Shown here: positions 34,477-43,414 of the stretch, piece by piece
Layout: every line of letters starts with the position of its first letter
Numbering within the stretch: the stretch's first letter is position 1
Origin: Lentisalinibacter orientalis
GTDB lineage: Bacteria; Pseudomonadota; Gammaproteobacteria; Steroidobacterales; Woeseiaceae
Direction of reading: 5' to 3'
Length of the DNA: 64,000 nucleotides
Assembly (NCBI RefSeq): GCF_040706535.1
Contig: NZ_JAPDRJ010000001.1
Span: 806,001 to 870,000, forward strand
Translations under genes and position numbers: made by a program
The notes under the pieces: model-generated
What the model was told of the DNA's origin: nothing
What the model saw: the letters and a program-made list of their open reading frames with translations, nothing else
Database searches by the model: none

Positions 34477-37383
34477 ATGACCGACGACCAGGAACGCTGG
34501 CAGCGCATCAACGCCTTGCTCGAATCCGCTCTCGAACGCGACGAGTCGGAGCGCGACGCCTGGCTGCGCGAGGCCTGTGCGGGCGATGCGGCGCTGTACG
34601 AGGAAGTCATGCAGCTGCTCGCTTACGACGGTGAGCAGACCGAGGATATCGGCAGTGCCATCCGCGAGGTAGCCGGCTCGCTGGAGCCCGGTCTTGCCGC
34701 CTCCATGGACGGACGCCGGATCGGGGCGTGGCGTATCCGCCGCAAGATCGCAGACGGCGGCATGGGCTCGGTCTACCTGGCCCATCGGGTCGACGCGGAC
34801 TTCGAGCAGACGGCGGCGATAAAGCTCCTGCCGCCTCACCGCCTGGATCCTGCGGCGACCGCCCGATTCGTGGAGGAGCGCCGCATCCTCGCCTCGCTGG
34901 AACACCCCAACATCGCGCGGCTGATCGACGGCGGCATGCTGGACGACGGCGTGCCCTACATCGCCATGGAGTACGTGGACGGTGTCAGCATCGAGCACTA
35001 CTGCCGCGACAACGCGCCGGACAACGAGGGAATCCTGCGGCTGCTGCTGAAGGTCTGCGATGCCGTGCAGTACGCTCATCGCAAGCTCGTGATCCACCGC
35101 GACATCAAGCCGAGCAATATCCTCATCGACCGGCAGGGCGTGCCGAAGCTCGTCGACTTCGGCATCGCGAAGCTGCTGGACGACGACGCCGCGGGCAACG
35201 ATCTCACCCGTGCCGATCAGCGCATCATGACGCCGCTGTACGCCAGCCCCGAGCAGATCGCCGGTCAGCCGATCACCACCGCCGCGGACGTCTACGGCCT
35301 CGGGCTGCTCGCCTATCGGCTGCTGACCGGGAGGATGCCTTACACCGAGACGTCGGAGCGGCCCGCCGACGTCGCCCGCGCCATCCTGTACACGCCCGCC
35401 GAGCGGCCCAGTGCGGCCGTGACCTCCGACCGGCCCCGCGAGGCCGAGCACCGGACGGGCGGCCGCAGCGAGCGCTGGGTGGAGCGGCAGCGCCGTGCGC
35501 TGAAGGGCGATCTCGACGTCATCCTGCTGAAGGCTCTGCGCAAGGAGCCGGAGCGCCGCTACGAATCCGTGTCCGCGTTCGCCGACGACCTGCGGCGCTA
35601 CCTCGCGAACCTGCCCGTGCAGGCGCGCCCCGACAGTTTCGGTTACGTGGCCGGCAAGTTCCTGCGCCGCCACCGGCTGCCGGTGGGCATCGCCGCCGCG
35701 CTGCTCGCGGCCGTGGTGGGGCTCACGACCTTCTACACGGCACAGCTCGCCGCTGAGCGGACGACGGCCCAGCAGACTGCCGATTTCCTGGTCTCTCTGC
35801 TCGACGCCCGCAACCCCTACCGCGGTCAGGACGGCACGGTCACCCTCGACCACATCGTCCGGCGGGGCGCCGAGCGCATCCGCGACGATGCCGATCTCGC
35901 TCCCCGCGTGCAGGGGCGGCTCCTCACGACCATCGCCGACGTCTACTCGTCGATCGGGCGCACGGAGGAGGCCGGCACGCTGATCGACGAGGCGCTGGCC
36001 CTGCTGGCAGCGGGGCTCCCGGCCGACCACCCGGACGTGGCGATGGCGCTGTACGTGCAGGGCAAGATCCTGCGTATCACCGGCGACTATGCGGGCGCCC
36101 GGGCCTCGCTGGAGCGCTCCCTCGCGATACGGGAGCGCGAACAGGGCAGCAACTCGATGCCCGTGGCGCAGATCGCGAGCATGCTCTCGGCCGTGGCGAA
36201 TGCGGAGGGCGACAACGAGACCATGTGCCGCTGGGCCGAGCGCTCCTACGACATACGCCACGCGCTGCTGGATGCCGACGACGCTTCACTCGCGCCGGGC
36301 ATCAACTCGCTCGCCCTGTGCCACTGGCAGCGTGGCGAGCTGCAGCAGGCGGCCGGGTTCTATCGGGAGATCCTGCGCATCCAGAAGGCGCAGCCCGCAC
36401 CGAACGACGCCGCCATCTCGAGCACGCTGCACAATACCGGCCTCGTCTTCTACGAGATGGGCGATTACCGCAAGGCGGCGGAGACCTACGAGGAGTCCAT
36501 CGAGCGGCGCATCCGGAGCGTCGGCCGCGCAGACGCTGTCCTGCCGCTGACGCTCTACTCGCTGGCGACCACCCGCAACCAGCTCGGCGAGTTCGTCGCC
36601 GCCCGGGAGACCTTCGAGCGGCAGATCCTCCTCCAGGTGGAGGCGGTCGGCGCGGATCACCCGGAGCTCGCCTTCTCTTTGACCGGTTACGCGTTCCTGC
36701 TGGAGGAGATGGGCGAGCTGGATCCCGCCGCGGCCGTGCTCGAGCGCGCCGCCGCCATCCAGCACGCCGCGCTCGCGCCCGACAACCCGGACCTTGCGCC
36801 CACACTCATCGCCAGTGGCAACGTGGCGCTGAAGCGTGGCCGCCTCGTCGAGGGGCGGGCGCTGATGGAGCGCGCGCTCGCGATCCGAATTGCCGCGCTG
36901 GGCGAGAAGCAACCGAGCACCTGGCGCTCGCGCACCGCGGTGGCACGGGCGGCATTCGCCGCCGGGGACTACGCCGACGCCCGCGAGCGGCTGCAGTCGG
37001 TGGTCGACGGGAAGAATGCGCTGGGCCGGCCCGAGCACCCTTACGTTGCCGAGGCGCTGGGCTGGCTCGGCAGGACCGAGCTCGCCGCCGGTGATGCCCC
37101 CGCCGCCGTCACCCTGCTCGAGCGCGCTCTCGAGCTCGAGCGCCGACAACTCGACGATGGCCACCTCGGCATCCTGGAGCTGAGGCTCGCCCTGGCCGAG
37201 GCGCTGGCCGGTGCCGGCCGGACCGCGGAAGCGAAAGCGCTGCGCGAGGACGCCGCCCTGGCCCGGCGCGAGATTCTCGAGGCCTGGCGGCAGGCGTTCG
37301 CCGAACGGGTGGACGTGCTGGCCGCACTGGACGGGCAGCAGGCCTCCGGCGGCGTGCCCCGAGGTTCCGCCGACCCTTCGTGA
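34477..37383 (+). CDS. Ser/Thr protein kinase with single TM and long TPR tail (kinase 3)
   Basis: 968 residues. N-terminal helical module (RWQRINALLESALERDESERDAWLREACAGDAALYEEVMQLL), then a complete kinase domain: IADGGMGSVY, Lys116, HRDIKPSN (Asp209), LVDFGIAK (Asp227), LYASPEQ. TM near 401-421 (LPVGIAAALLAAVVGLTTFYT) and about 540 residues of TPR repeats. It is followed in the same direction by a PEP-CTERM gene and a PG-binding protein, so it may be co-expressed with them. Probably a receptor kinase with a periplasmic TPR sensor; ligand unknown. Confidence 0.94.
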   Translation: MTDDQERWQRINALLESALERDESERDAWLREACAGDAALYEEVMQLLAYDGEQTEDIGSAIREVAGSLEPGLAASMDGRRIGAWRIRRKIADGGMGSVYLAHRVDADFEQTAAIKLLPPHRLDPAATARFVEERRILASLEHPNIARLIDGGMLDDGVPYIAMEYVDGVSIEHYCRDNAPDNEGILRLLLKVCDAVQYAHRKLVIHRDIKPSNILIDRQGVPKLVDFGIAKLLDDDAAGNDLTRADQRIMTPLYASPEQIAGQPITTAADVYGLGLLAYRLLTGRMPYTETSERPADVARAILYTPAERPSAAVTSDRPREAEHRTGGRSERWVERQRRALKGDLDVILLKALRKEPERRYESVSAFADDLRRYLANLPVQARPDSFGYVAGKFLRRHRLPVGIAAALLAAVVGLTTFYTAQLAAERTTAQQTADFLVSLLDARNPYRGQDGTVTLDHIVRRGAERIRDDADLAPRVQGRLLTTIADVYSSIGRTEEAGTLIDEALALLAAGLPADHPDVAMALYVQGKILRITGDYAGARASLERSLAIREREQGSNSMPVAQIASMLSAVANAEGDNETMCRWAERSYDIRHALLDADDASLAPGINSLALCHWQRGELQQAAGFYREILRIQKAQPAPNDAAISSTLHNTGLVFYEMGDYRKAAETYEESIERRIRSVGRADAVLPLTLYSLATTRNQLGEFVAARETFERQILLQVEAVGADHPELAFSLTGYAFLLEEMGELDPAAAVLERAAAIQHAALAPDNPDLAPTLIASGNVALKRGRLVEGRALMERALAIRIAALGEKQPSTWRSRTAVARAAFAAGDYADARERLQSVVDGKNALGRPEHPYVAEALGWLGRTELAAGDAPAAVTLLERALELERRQLDDGHLGILELRLALAEALAGAGRTAEAKALREDAALARREILEAWRQAFAERVDVLAALDGQQASGGVPRGSADPS

Positions 37384-37490
37384 TCGCTTTTCCCTCCGTT
37401 TCCTGCTTTACAGGATAAGGGGCGCTCTGCCGCCCCGATCCGGCGGCGCGGAAGACGCCGCCGACCGACAACGGTAGGGAGAGCGTAGCG

Positions 37491-39173
37491 ATGAAAACAA
37501 CAATAAACAGGATGGCCGTCTGCCTCGCGACCTGGGCACTGGCCGCGACGGCCTCGATAGCGTGGGCGGACCCCGCCATCTACGACCCGGGATCACTCGG
37601 CTTCGAGAGCGAGGACCAGAGCATGTGGGGCCCGGGCGAGGCGTTCCAGCTGGACGAGGAGTATTTCTTCGGCCTGGAATGGGACGAGAGCACGTCGTTC
37701 GGCAGTATCAACAACTTCCCGGGCACCGGCGGGACCATCACGAATCCGCTGTACACGACCTGGTCGCTGGCGCTCGCCGGCTGCACGGCAACCGGACTTT
37801 CCCGCGACGTCTGTATCAACGGCGCAATCGGCATCCCGGGTCTCGGTGACGCGCCGTCCCGGACCATCTCGAATCCGGTTCCCGCCGTGCCTGTCGGCGC
37901 GGAGGTTACGCTGGCGACGGACGGCCGGGTCGGCTTCGAGTTCGGCGTCACCATCGACAGCGGTTCCGTCGACGCGGCCGTGGGCTTCGACAACGTGACG
38001 GCAACGATCCCGGATGCGATCGAGGCCGGCGCGAACGGCGGGCTGGTGAACCTGAACCCGACCGCCGATCTCACCGGCGACGACCTCACCAGTCAGTTCC
38101 CGACCATCGTGCTCACCTCGGGTCTCGTGTTCGACATCTACGCCGGCATCAGCGGCGAGGCCTGCATCGGCGGCTGCGTCCCCATCAATGCCAGCATGAA
38201 CGTGAACCCCGACCTGCCCATCGTCTCGTTCAACGAGGACGGCGAGGGCGGCATCGAGTGGTTCGGCGGCAACCCCTTGCTGGAGGCGGTGCTCGGCGCC
38301 GGCGGCGTCTCGCTGCCGACCGGGCTGCCGGCCGAAGACATCCCGCTGGCCGGCGGACTCGCCGAGGTGGATCTGTTCCTGCCCCAGCCGAACGCCAGCT
38401 ACGACGGCACCGACGGCACGAGCCTGTTCGCCAGCGGCCAGGACGATCTCATCAACCTGACGCTCGACTTCGACAACCTGGTCTCCCTCGTCGCCACCCA
38501 GGGCGCCACCCAGAACCTGTACGGCGGCTCGCTGGACCTGGGCTTCGGCTCCGCCAGCTGGGACTTCGTCGACGTGGACTTCGGCCCCGCGCTGGACCTG
38601 CGCCAGGAGTTCACGCTGACGCCCACGCTGATGGTGGATCTCGCCTTTTCGCGGCCGGTGGACTATCTCGGACAGATGGTCGACTTCGTCGGCGGGCTAG
38701 AATGGAACGCGTTGCCGGACTTCATGTTCGGGCTCGGCGAGACGCTGGTGACGCCCACCTTCTACCTCGGCTACGAAGGCCAGCGCAACGTCGCCGGCTT
38801 CCTGAACGAGCTGTTGCTGGACATCAACGGGCTGCTCGAGATCGACCTCCTGACCTTCGGCATCTCCATCGGCAAGGATCTGGGCATCCTAGGCGACTAC
38901 ACGTTCAACCGTTCCTGGGGCCTCGGCTCGCTGGTCGAGGAGTTCGATATCGGCCGACTGTCGCTGTTCGATCTCGATTTCGGCCTGGGCGGTTTCAGTG
39001 AGTACCAGGCCTCCTCTTTCCTCGTGAGCGTCGGTGAGGCCACGGCCGTATCCGAGCCCGGTTCGCTCGGCCTGCTGTTGCTGGGCCTGCTGCTGCTGGC
39101 CGTCGCTGCCAATCGCCGGCGGTCCGTGGCGGAACCGGAGACTATTTCTGCAAACGGAGGAGCACTGGCATGA
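37491..39173 (+). CDS. Large PEP-CTERM sorting-domain protein (PEP 2)
   Basis: 560 residues. Signal peptide RMAVCLATWALAATASIAWA, then a long beta-rich body dominated by Gly, Asp, Leu and Phe with little charge, and a C-terminal exosortase-like signal: VSEPGSLGLLLLGLLLLAVA then NRRR. A 15-residue tail follows the Arg cluster, longer than usual. VSEP replaces the commoner VPEP. GGGAGAG precedes the ATG. The stop overlaps the next ATG (ATGA). No body domain was recognised; a role in the extracellular matrix is inferred from the sorting signal. Confidence 0.78.
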   Translation: MKTTINRMAVCLATWALAATASIAWADPAIYDPGSLGFESEDQSMWGPGEAFQLDEEYFFGLEWDESTSFGSINNFPGTGGTITNPLYTTWSLALAGCTATGLSRDVCINGAIGIPGLGDAPSRTISNPVPAVPVGAEVTLATDGRVGFEFGVTIDSGSVDAAVGFDNVTATIPDAIEAGANGGLVNLNPTADLTGDDLTSQFPTIVLTSGLVFDIYAGISGEACIGGCVPINASMNVNPDLPIVSFNEDGEGGIEWFGGNPLLEAVLGAGGVSLPTGLPAEDIPLAGGLAEVDLFLPQPNASYDGTDGTSLFASGQDDLINLTLDFDNLVSLVATQGATQNLYGGSLDLGFGSASWDFVDVDFGPALDLRQEFTLTPTLMVDLAFSRPVDYLGQMVDFVGGLEWNALPDFMFGLGETLVTPTFYLGYEGQRNVAGFLNELLLDINGLLEIDLLTFGISIGKDLGILGDYTFNRSWGLGSLVEEFDIGRLSLFDLDFGLGGFSEYQASSFLVSVGEATAVSEPGSLGLLLLGLLLLAVAANRRRSVAEPETISANGGALA

Positions 39174-39763
39174 AACTCGCGATTCTGTATCTGTCGCTGG
39201 GGCTGCTCGCCACGGGGCCGGCCTTCGCCGGCGACGACGAGGCACGTCACGCCGTGCGCGGCGCCGGCGTCGTCGACTGTGCGACCTTCCTCGCCGAGAA
39301 AGGGGCCGCTTCGGATGCCTACGTGATGATGGGCGGCTGGATCGACGGCTACATCACGGCCTACAACCAGCTCTCCGAGTCCACCTACGACATCACCACG
39401 TTCCAGTCCACGGAGCTGCTGGTCACGGTCATCGAGGGGCACTGCGAGGACAACCCGCAACACCGCCTGTTCACCGTGGTGAGTTCCATCGCGGAGCAGC
39501 TGCGCGAGCAGCGCCTGCGCGAGGCCTCGCCGATCCTGAACGTGCGCGTGGACGGGAAGGCGACCCGGCTGTACCGGGAGACGGTCGCCCGCATGCAGGC
39601 CCGCCTGAGCGAGGGCGGGCACTACGACGGGCCGGCCTCCGGCAACTACGACGCCGCGACCCTGGAGGCCGTGCAGTCCTACCAGGCGAGCATCGGCTAC
39701 GAGCCCACGGGCTTCCCGGATCAGGCGACCCTGTGGAAGCTGTTCGCGGGCACGGACTCCTGA
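39170..39763 (+). CDS. Exported protein with C-terminal peptidoglycan-binding domain
   Basis: 197 residues, signal peptide MKLAILYLSLGLLATGPAFA. The N-terminal helical domain (VDCATFL...GGWIDGYITAY...VIEGHCEDNP) has two Cys placed for a disulfide, recalling HdeA/Rap1a-like periplasmic folds. Residues about 135-194 form a PG_binding_1-type repeat (LYRETVARMQARLSEGGHYDGP...YDAATLEAVQSYQ). It is translationally coupled to PEP 2 (4-nt overlap, with GGAGGAG ribosome site). It may anchor or sense at the cell wall. Confidence 0.78.
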   Translation: MKLAILYLSLGLLATGPAFAGDDEARHAVRGAGVVDCATFLAEKGAASDAYVMMGGWIDGYITAYNQLSESTYDITTFQSTELLVTVIEGHCEDNPQHRLFTVVSSIAEQLREQRLREASPILNVRVDGKATRLYRETVARMQARLSEGGHYDGPASGNYDAATLEAVQSYQASIGYEPTGFPDQATLWKLFAGTDS

Positions 39764-39786
39764 GCGACTGAACGGGTCGGTGCGCC

Positions 39787-39806
39787 GGCAATGGCAATGG
39801 CAATGG
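39787..39806 (+). repeat. Short GGCAAT tandem repeat
   Basis: GGCAAT three times plus GG in the gap after the PG-binding gene. No function evident. Confidence 0.5.
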
Positions 39807-39888
39807 CCACTGCCGCAGCGCCGGTCCGTTGGCAGGCGGGGACGCGCGCGCTACGGTGACGGCATGCAGCCAGCCGGAGCACCCCGCC

Positions 39889-40209
39889 ATGATCTTCGTC
39901 TTCGAGGTCCACATCAGGCCCCATTACACCGCCGAGCAGTACGCCGACGCCTGGGTACGCGCCAGCCGCATCATCCAGCGGGCGACCGGCGCTCGCGGTA
40001 CGCGGCTGCACCGCAAGATCGACGACCCGCACGTGCTGCTCGCCATCGCCAGGTGGGAGTCCAAGGAGGCGCGGGACGCGATGGAGTCCACACCGAACGA
40101 GCGGGTGCAGGAGATCATCTCGGCGGAGGCCGAACACGTGGACATCCGCGTGATCGGCGAGTTCGAGGACCCGGAGTGGGTCGTGGAGCCGCCGGCCGGA
40201 TCTGACTGA
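39889..40209 (+). CDS. Small ABM-superfamily (dimeric alpha/beta barrel) protein
   Basis: 106 residues from ATG 39889 (MIFVFEVHIRP). The pattern strand, then helix (AEQYADAWVRASRIIQRATGARGTRLHRKIDDP), then strand (VLLAIARWESKEARDAME) matches antibiotic-biosynthesis-monooxygenase-like ferredoxin folds, which act as small monooxygenases, heme-degrading enzymes or proteins of unknown role. No heme-binding His/Asn pair can be assigned with confidence. It stands alone between PEP 2/PG-binding and kinase 4. Confidence 0.65.
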   Translation: MIFVFEVHIRPHYTAEQYADAWVRASRIIQRATGARGTRLHRKIDDPHVLLAIARWESKEARDAMESTPNERVQEIISAEAEHVDIRVIGEFEDPEWVVEPPAGSD

Positions 40210-40243
40210 CGGAGTATTGTCGGGCGAGCGTCAGAGTGCCGCC

Positions 40244-42835
40244 TCACAGCGCAGCGAGGCTCGCCTCGCGCAGCCCGCTTAGCCACTCGTAGATATCCAG
40301 CTCGGTGAGTCCCGCGCCCTCGATCAGGGCGATGGCCTGTTCGGCCCGGGCGAGCGCGGCGGCCGCATCGCCGGCGTCCAGGTCCAGCTTCGCCAGCCGG
40401 TGCATTGCGTTCCAGACTTCCCGATGCGACTCGCCGAAGGCCTGCACCCGGATGTCGAGGGCACGCTGCAGCTGCTCGCGTGCCGCCGTGGGGTCGCCCC
40501 CGTCGGTATAGATCAGGCCCAGGGTGTAGTGGGCATTCGAGGTCAGTGTGTGATCCGCGCCGTACTCGTCCCGGAATATCGTCAGCGCCTGCCGCCCGCT
40601 CTCCTGCGCCTCGTCGAGGCGCCCGAGCCGCCGATAGACGTCGGCGAGCTGGTCCAGCGCGCGGGCGTAGCGGGAGTGCGTGGGCCCCGCCGCGGTGCGC
40701 CAGATGGCCGCCGCCTCCAGTGCATGGTCAAGAGCTCGTTCCAGGTTGCCTCGCTGGACCTCGATGCTGCCGAGCAGGTTGAGGTCGAAGGCCACGTCCA
40801 CGTGGTCGTCGCCCTTGGTCCTGCGGTCGATCTCCAGGCCGCGGTTGGCGTATTCCAGGGCGTCGTCGTAGCGGTTCATGTTGGCATAGAGCGCGCCCAG
40901 GTTGACGTAGGCGGTGGCCGTGTCCGGGTGGTCCTCGCCGAGCACGCGGCGGCGAATTTCCAGCGATTCCCGGTACACGGCCTCGGCCTCGTCGAAGCGG
41001 GAGAGGGTGGAGTAGACGATGCCCAGGTGATTGAGCGTCGTGCCGCGCAGCTCGCTGTCGCGCCACTCCGGGGCATCCAGTACGGCCTGAGCACGCCGGT
41101 AGTAGCCGATGGAGCCCTCGTAGTCGTCCAGGTAGTAGGTGATGGTGCCGAGCAGGTTCAGGGAGCGTGCCATCTCCGGGGTGTCGCCGCCGCTGGCCGA
41201 GCGCTGCAGCGCGAGCGCCTCCTCGGCAAGCTGCTGCGCGGCGGACCAGTCCTCGCGGCGGTAGTGCAGCCAGGAGAGCTCGTTGAGGGAATCGATGAAG
41301 CGGCGGTCCTGCGGCTCCAGCAGCTCGCGGTTCAGCAGTACGGCCTCCTCCATGAGTTGCCTGGCGTCCTCGTACAGGCCCAGGCGCTCGTAGACCCGGC
41401 CGATGGTCTGCAGCATGCGTGCGCGCACGTCGTCCCCGTCCGTGAGCTCCTCGCGGATGCGCACGGCGCCCCGGTCCAGGATCTCCCGCGCCGTGACCGT
41501 CTCTCCCCGGGCGGTGGCCGGATCCGACACCTCGAACAGGTCCACCAGGAACTCGGTGGTGTTCTCGGCGACCTGCCGCTCGCGCACCGCGGAATCGCGC
41601 TCCTCGGCGAGCCGCTGGGTGTAGAAGACCGTCTGCGCGGCGATGGCGCCGACGACGACCACCACCGCCGCCGCGGCCGCGCGGTGGCGGCGCAGGAATT
41701 TCCCCGTGCGATAGGCCCAGCCGTCGCCCCGCGCGCGCACCGGCTGATCGGCCCGGTAGTTGCGGATGTCGTCCGCGAGCTCCTTCACCGTGGCGTAGCG
41801 GCGCTGCGGGTCCTTGCGCAGCGCCATCATGATCACGTTGTCCAGGTCGCCTCTCAGGCGGCTGGCCCGCTCCGGCTTGCCTGCTGCCGCCGCGGCCCGG
41901 CTCGGCAGGACCGGTTCCGTGTGGCAGACGATGTCGCGGATCTCGGGTGAGGTGCGGGAGGCGAGATCGAAGGGCAGCGCATCGGCCATGAGCCGATACA
42001 GGATCATGCCGAGGCCGTAGACGTCGGTGGCGGTGGTGACCGGCTGGCCGCTCAGCTGCTCGGGGCTCGCATACTCCGGCGTCATGATGCGCGCCTCGGC
42101 CCGGGTCAGCGGCTCGGTGTCCGCCGGGTCCAGCAGTTTGGCGATGCCGAAGTCGAGCAGTTTCGGCACACCGTCCGCGCCCACCAGGATGTTCGAGGGC
42201 TTGATGTCCCGATGGACCACGAGTTTGCGGTGGGCGTACTGCACCGCGTCGCAGATGGCGAGGAAGAGGTCGAGACGCTGGTCGAGCGAACGCGTGGCCG
42301 CGTAGTCGACGATGGAGACGCCGTCCACGTACTCCATGACGATGTAGGGCACGCCGGCCTCGGTGCGCCCGCCGTCCAGCAGGCGGGCGATGTTCGGGTG
42401 CTCGAGGTTGGCGAGTATCTGCCGCTCCACGCGGAAGCGTTCGATCACCTGCGGGCTGGCGCGCAGCCAGTTGGCCATCTTGATGGCGACGCGCTGCTCG
42501 AACTCGTCGTCCGCGCGTTCGGCGAGATAGACCTGGCCCATCCCGCCTTCGCCGATGACGTCGAGCAGGCGATACGGTCCGATGCGCTCGCCGGCGGCGG
42601 AGCCGCTCCACCAGCCCGGCGCAGCGGCGCCGGCGACGTCGCCCACGATGTCTCCCACTATGCCGCCGAGCGCCTCCGTCGCGCCGCCGGCGGTCTCCAG
42701 CAGCGCCAGTATCTCGGTGGCCAGCGCCTCGTCGCCGCCGCAGGCCTCGCGCACGAACGCCGCGCGCTCGGGTTCAGGGCAATCCAGCGCCTCGCGGTAG
42801 ATCTCCTTGATCCTGAGCCAGCGTTCCCGTTCCAT
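40244..42835 (-). CDS. Ser/Thr protein kinase with single TM and TPR tail (kinase 4)
   Basis: 863 residues; start MERERWLRIKEIYREALDC at 42835 with GGAGG upstream. The frame stays open far beyond this towards 44887, but that part is antisense to the peptidase. N-terminal helical module, kinase domain IGEGGMGQVY, Lys119, HRDIKPSN (Asp210), LLDFGIAK (Asp228), EYASPEQ; TM near 386-405; tetratricopeptide repeats with ALEYANRGLEI-type helices to the C-terminus. It follows the DUF2269-like gene by 14 nt, so the two are probably co-transcribed. Sequence is closest by eye to kinase 3. Confidence 0.94.
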   Translation of the reverse strand: MERERWLRIKEIYREALDCPEPERAAFVREACGGDEALATEILALLETAGGATEALGGIVGDIVGDVAGAAAPGWWSGSAAGERIGPYRLLDVIGEGGMGQVYLAERADDEFEQRVAIKMANWLRASPQVIERFRVERQILANLEHPNIARLLDGGRTEAGVPYIVMEYVDGVSIVDYAATRSLDQRLDLFLAICDAVQYAHRKLVVHRDIKPSNILVGADGVPKLLDFGIAKLLDPADTEPLTRAEARIMTPEYASPEQLSGQPVTTATDVYGLGMILYRLMADALPFDLASRTSPEIRDIVCHTEPVLPSRAAAAAGKPERASRLRGDLDNVIMMALRKDPQRRYATVKELADDIRNYRADQPVRARGDGWAYRTGKFLRRHRAAAAAVVVVVGAIAAQTVFYTQRLAEERDSAVRERQVAENTTEFLVDLFEVSDPATARGETVTAREILDRGAVRIREELTDGDDVRARMLQTIGRVYERLGLYEDARQLMEEAVLLNRELLEPQDRRFIDSLNELSWLHYRREDWSAAQQLAEEALALQRSASGGDTPEMARSLNLLGTITYYLDDYEGSIGYYRRAQAVLDAPEWRDSELRGTTLNHLGIVYSTLSRFDEAEAVYRESLEIRRRVLGEDHPDTATAYVNLGALYANMNRYDDALEYANRGLEIDRRTKGDDHVDVAFDLNLLGSIEVQRGNLERALDHALEAAAIWRTAAGPTHSRYARALDQLADVYRRLGRLDEAQESGRQALTIFRDEYGADHTLTSNAHYTLGLIYTDGGDPTAAREQLQRALDIRVQAFGESHREVWNAMHRLAKLDLDAGDAAAALARAEQAIALIEGAGLTELDIYEWLSGLREASLAAL

Positions 42836-42849
42836 CCCGAGCCTCCGCC

Positions 42850-43329
42850 CTACTTGCCCTTCAGCCCGAACCGCGGCCGCCAGATGGCGAGGATCACGTT
42901 GGCCGTGAACAGCGCGAGCAGTATCCACCAGGCGCCCCACTCGTCGCTGACGAGTCCGGCGAGTTCGGCGGGGGCGATCTCGCCGCCCAGCGCCTTCTCG
43001 CTCAGTTCCGCCGCCCGCTGGGCCGGGCCGTCGATGGCCATCAGCGTGGATTCGAACACGAGGATGCCGGCCAGCGCCTTCGCCCACACCCAGGGCGCCT
43101 CGGCGAACGGGAAGTGGGCGGCGATGGCCAGCAGCCCGCTCAGGACGACGATCAGCATGGAGGGCATGATCAGCCACTTGGAGAGCATGGCCAGGCTCTC
43201 GCGCATCGCCGCATAGGCCTCCAGCGACTCCACCGGCGGCGCGGTCGCGAGCACGAGCATGTAGGCGGCCAGTCCGCCGGTGATGCCGATGGTGCTCATC
43301 GTGTGCAGAAATTTCAGCAGGCGGCGCAT
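42850..43329 (-). CDS. DUF2269-like four-helix membrane protein
   Basis: 159 residues from ATG 43329 (MRRLLKFLHTMSTIGITGGLAAYM) with GAGAGG just upstream. Four hydrophobic helices: about 8-30, 48-70, 80-97 and 130-150. The overall look matches DUF2269/YndJ-like small integral membrane proteins of unknown function. It is divergent from the M20 peptidase and upstream of kinase 4 in the same operon. Confidence 0.65.
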   Translation of the reverse strand: MRRLLKFLHTMSTIGITGGLAAYMLVLATAPPVESLEAYAAMRESLAMLSKWLIMPSMLIVVLSGLLAIAAHFPFAEAPWVWAKALAGILVFESTLMAIDGPAQRAAELSEKALGGEIAPAELAGLVSDEWGAWWILLALFTANVILAIWRPRFGLKGK

Positions 43330-43414
43330 GGCCTCTCCCAACCGCAGTGTGCCGTGGCGCATGATATTCTGCCGGCCGGAACATCGCAGCAACAGACCGG
43401 TGGGGAAGAGGATC

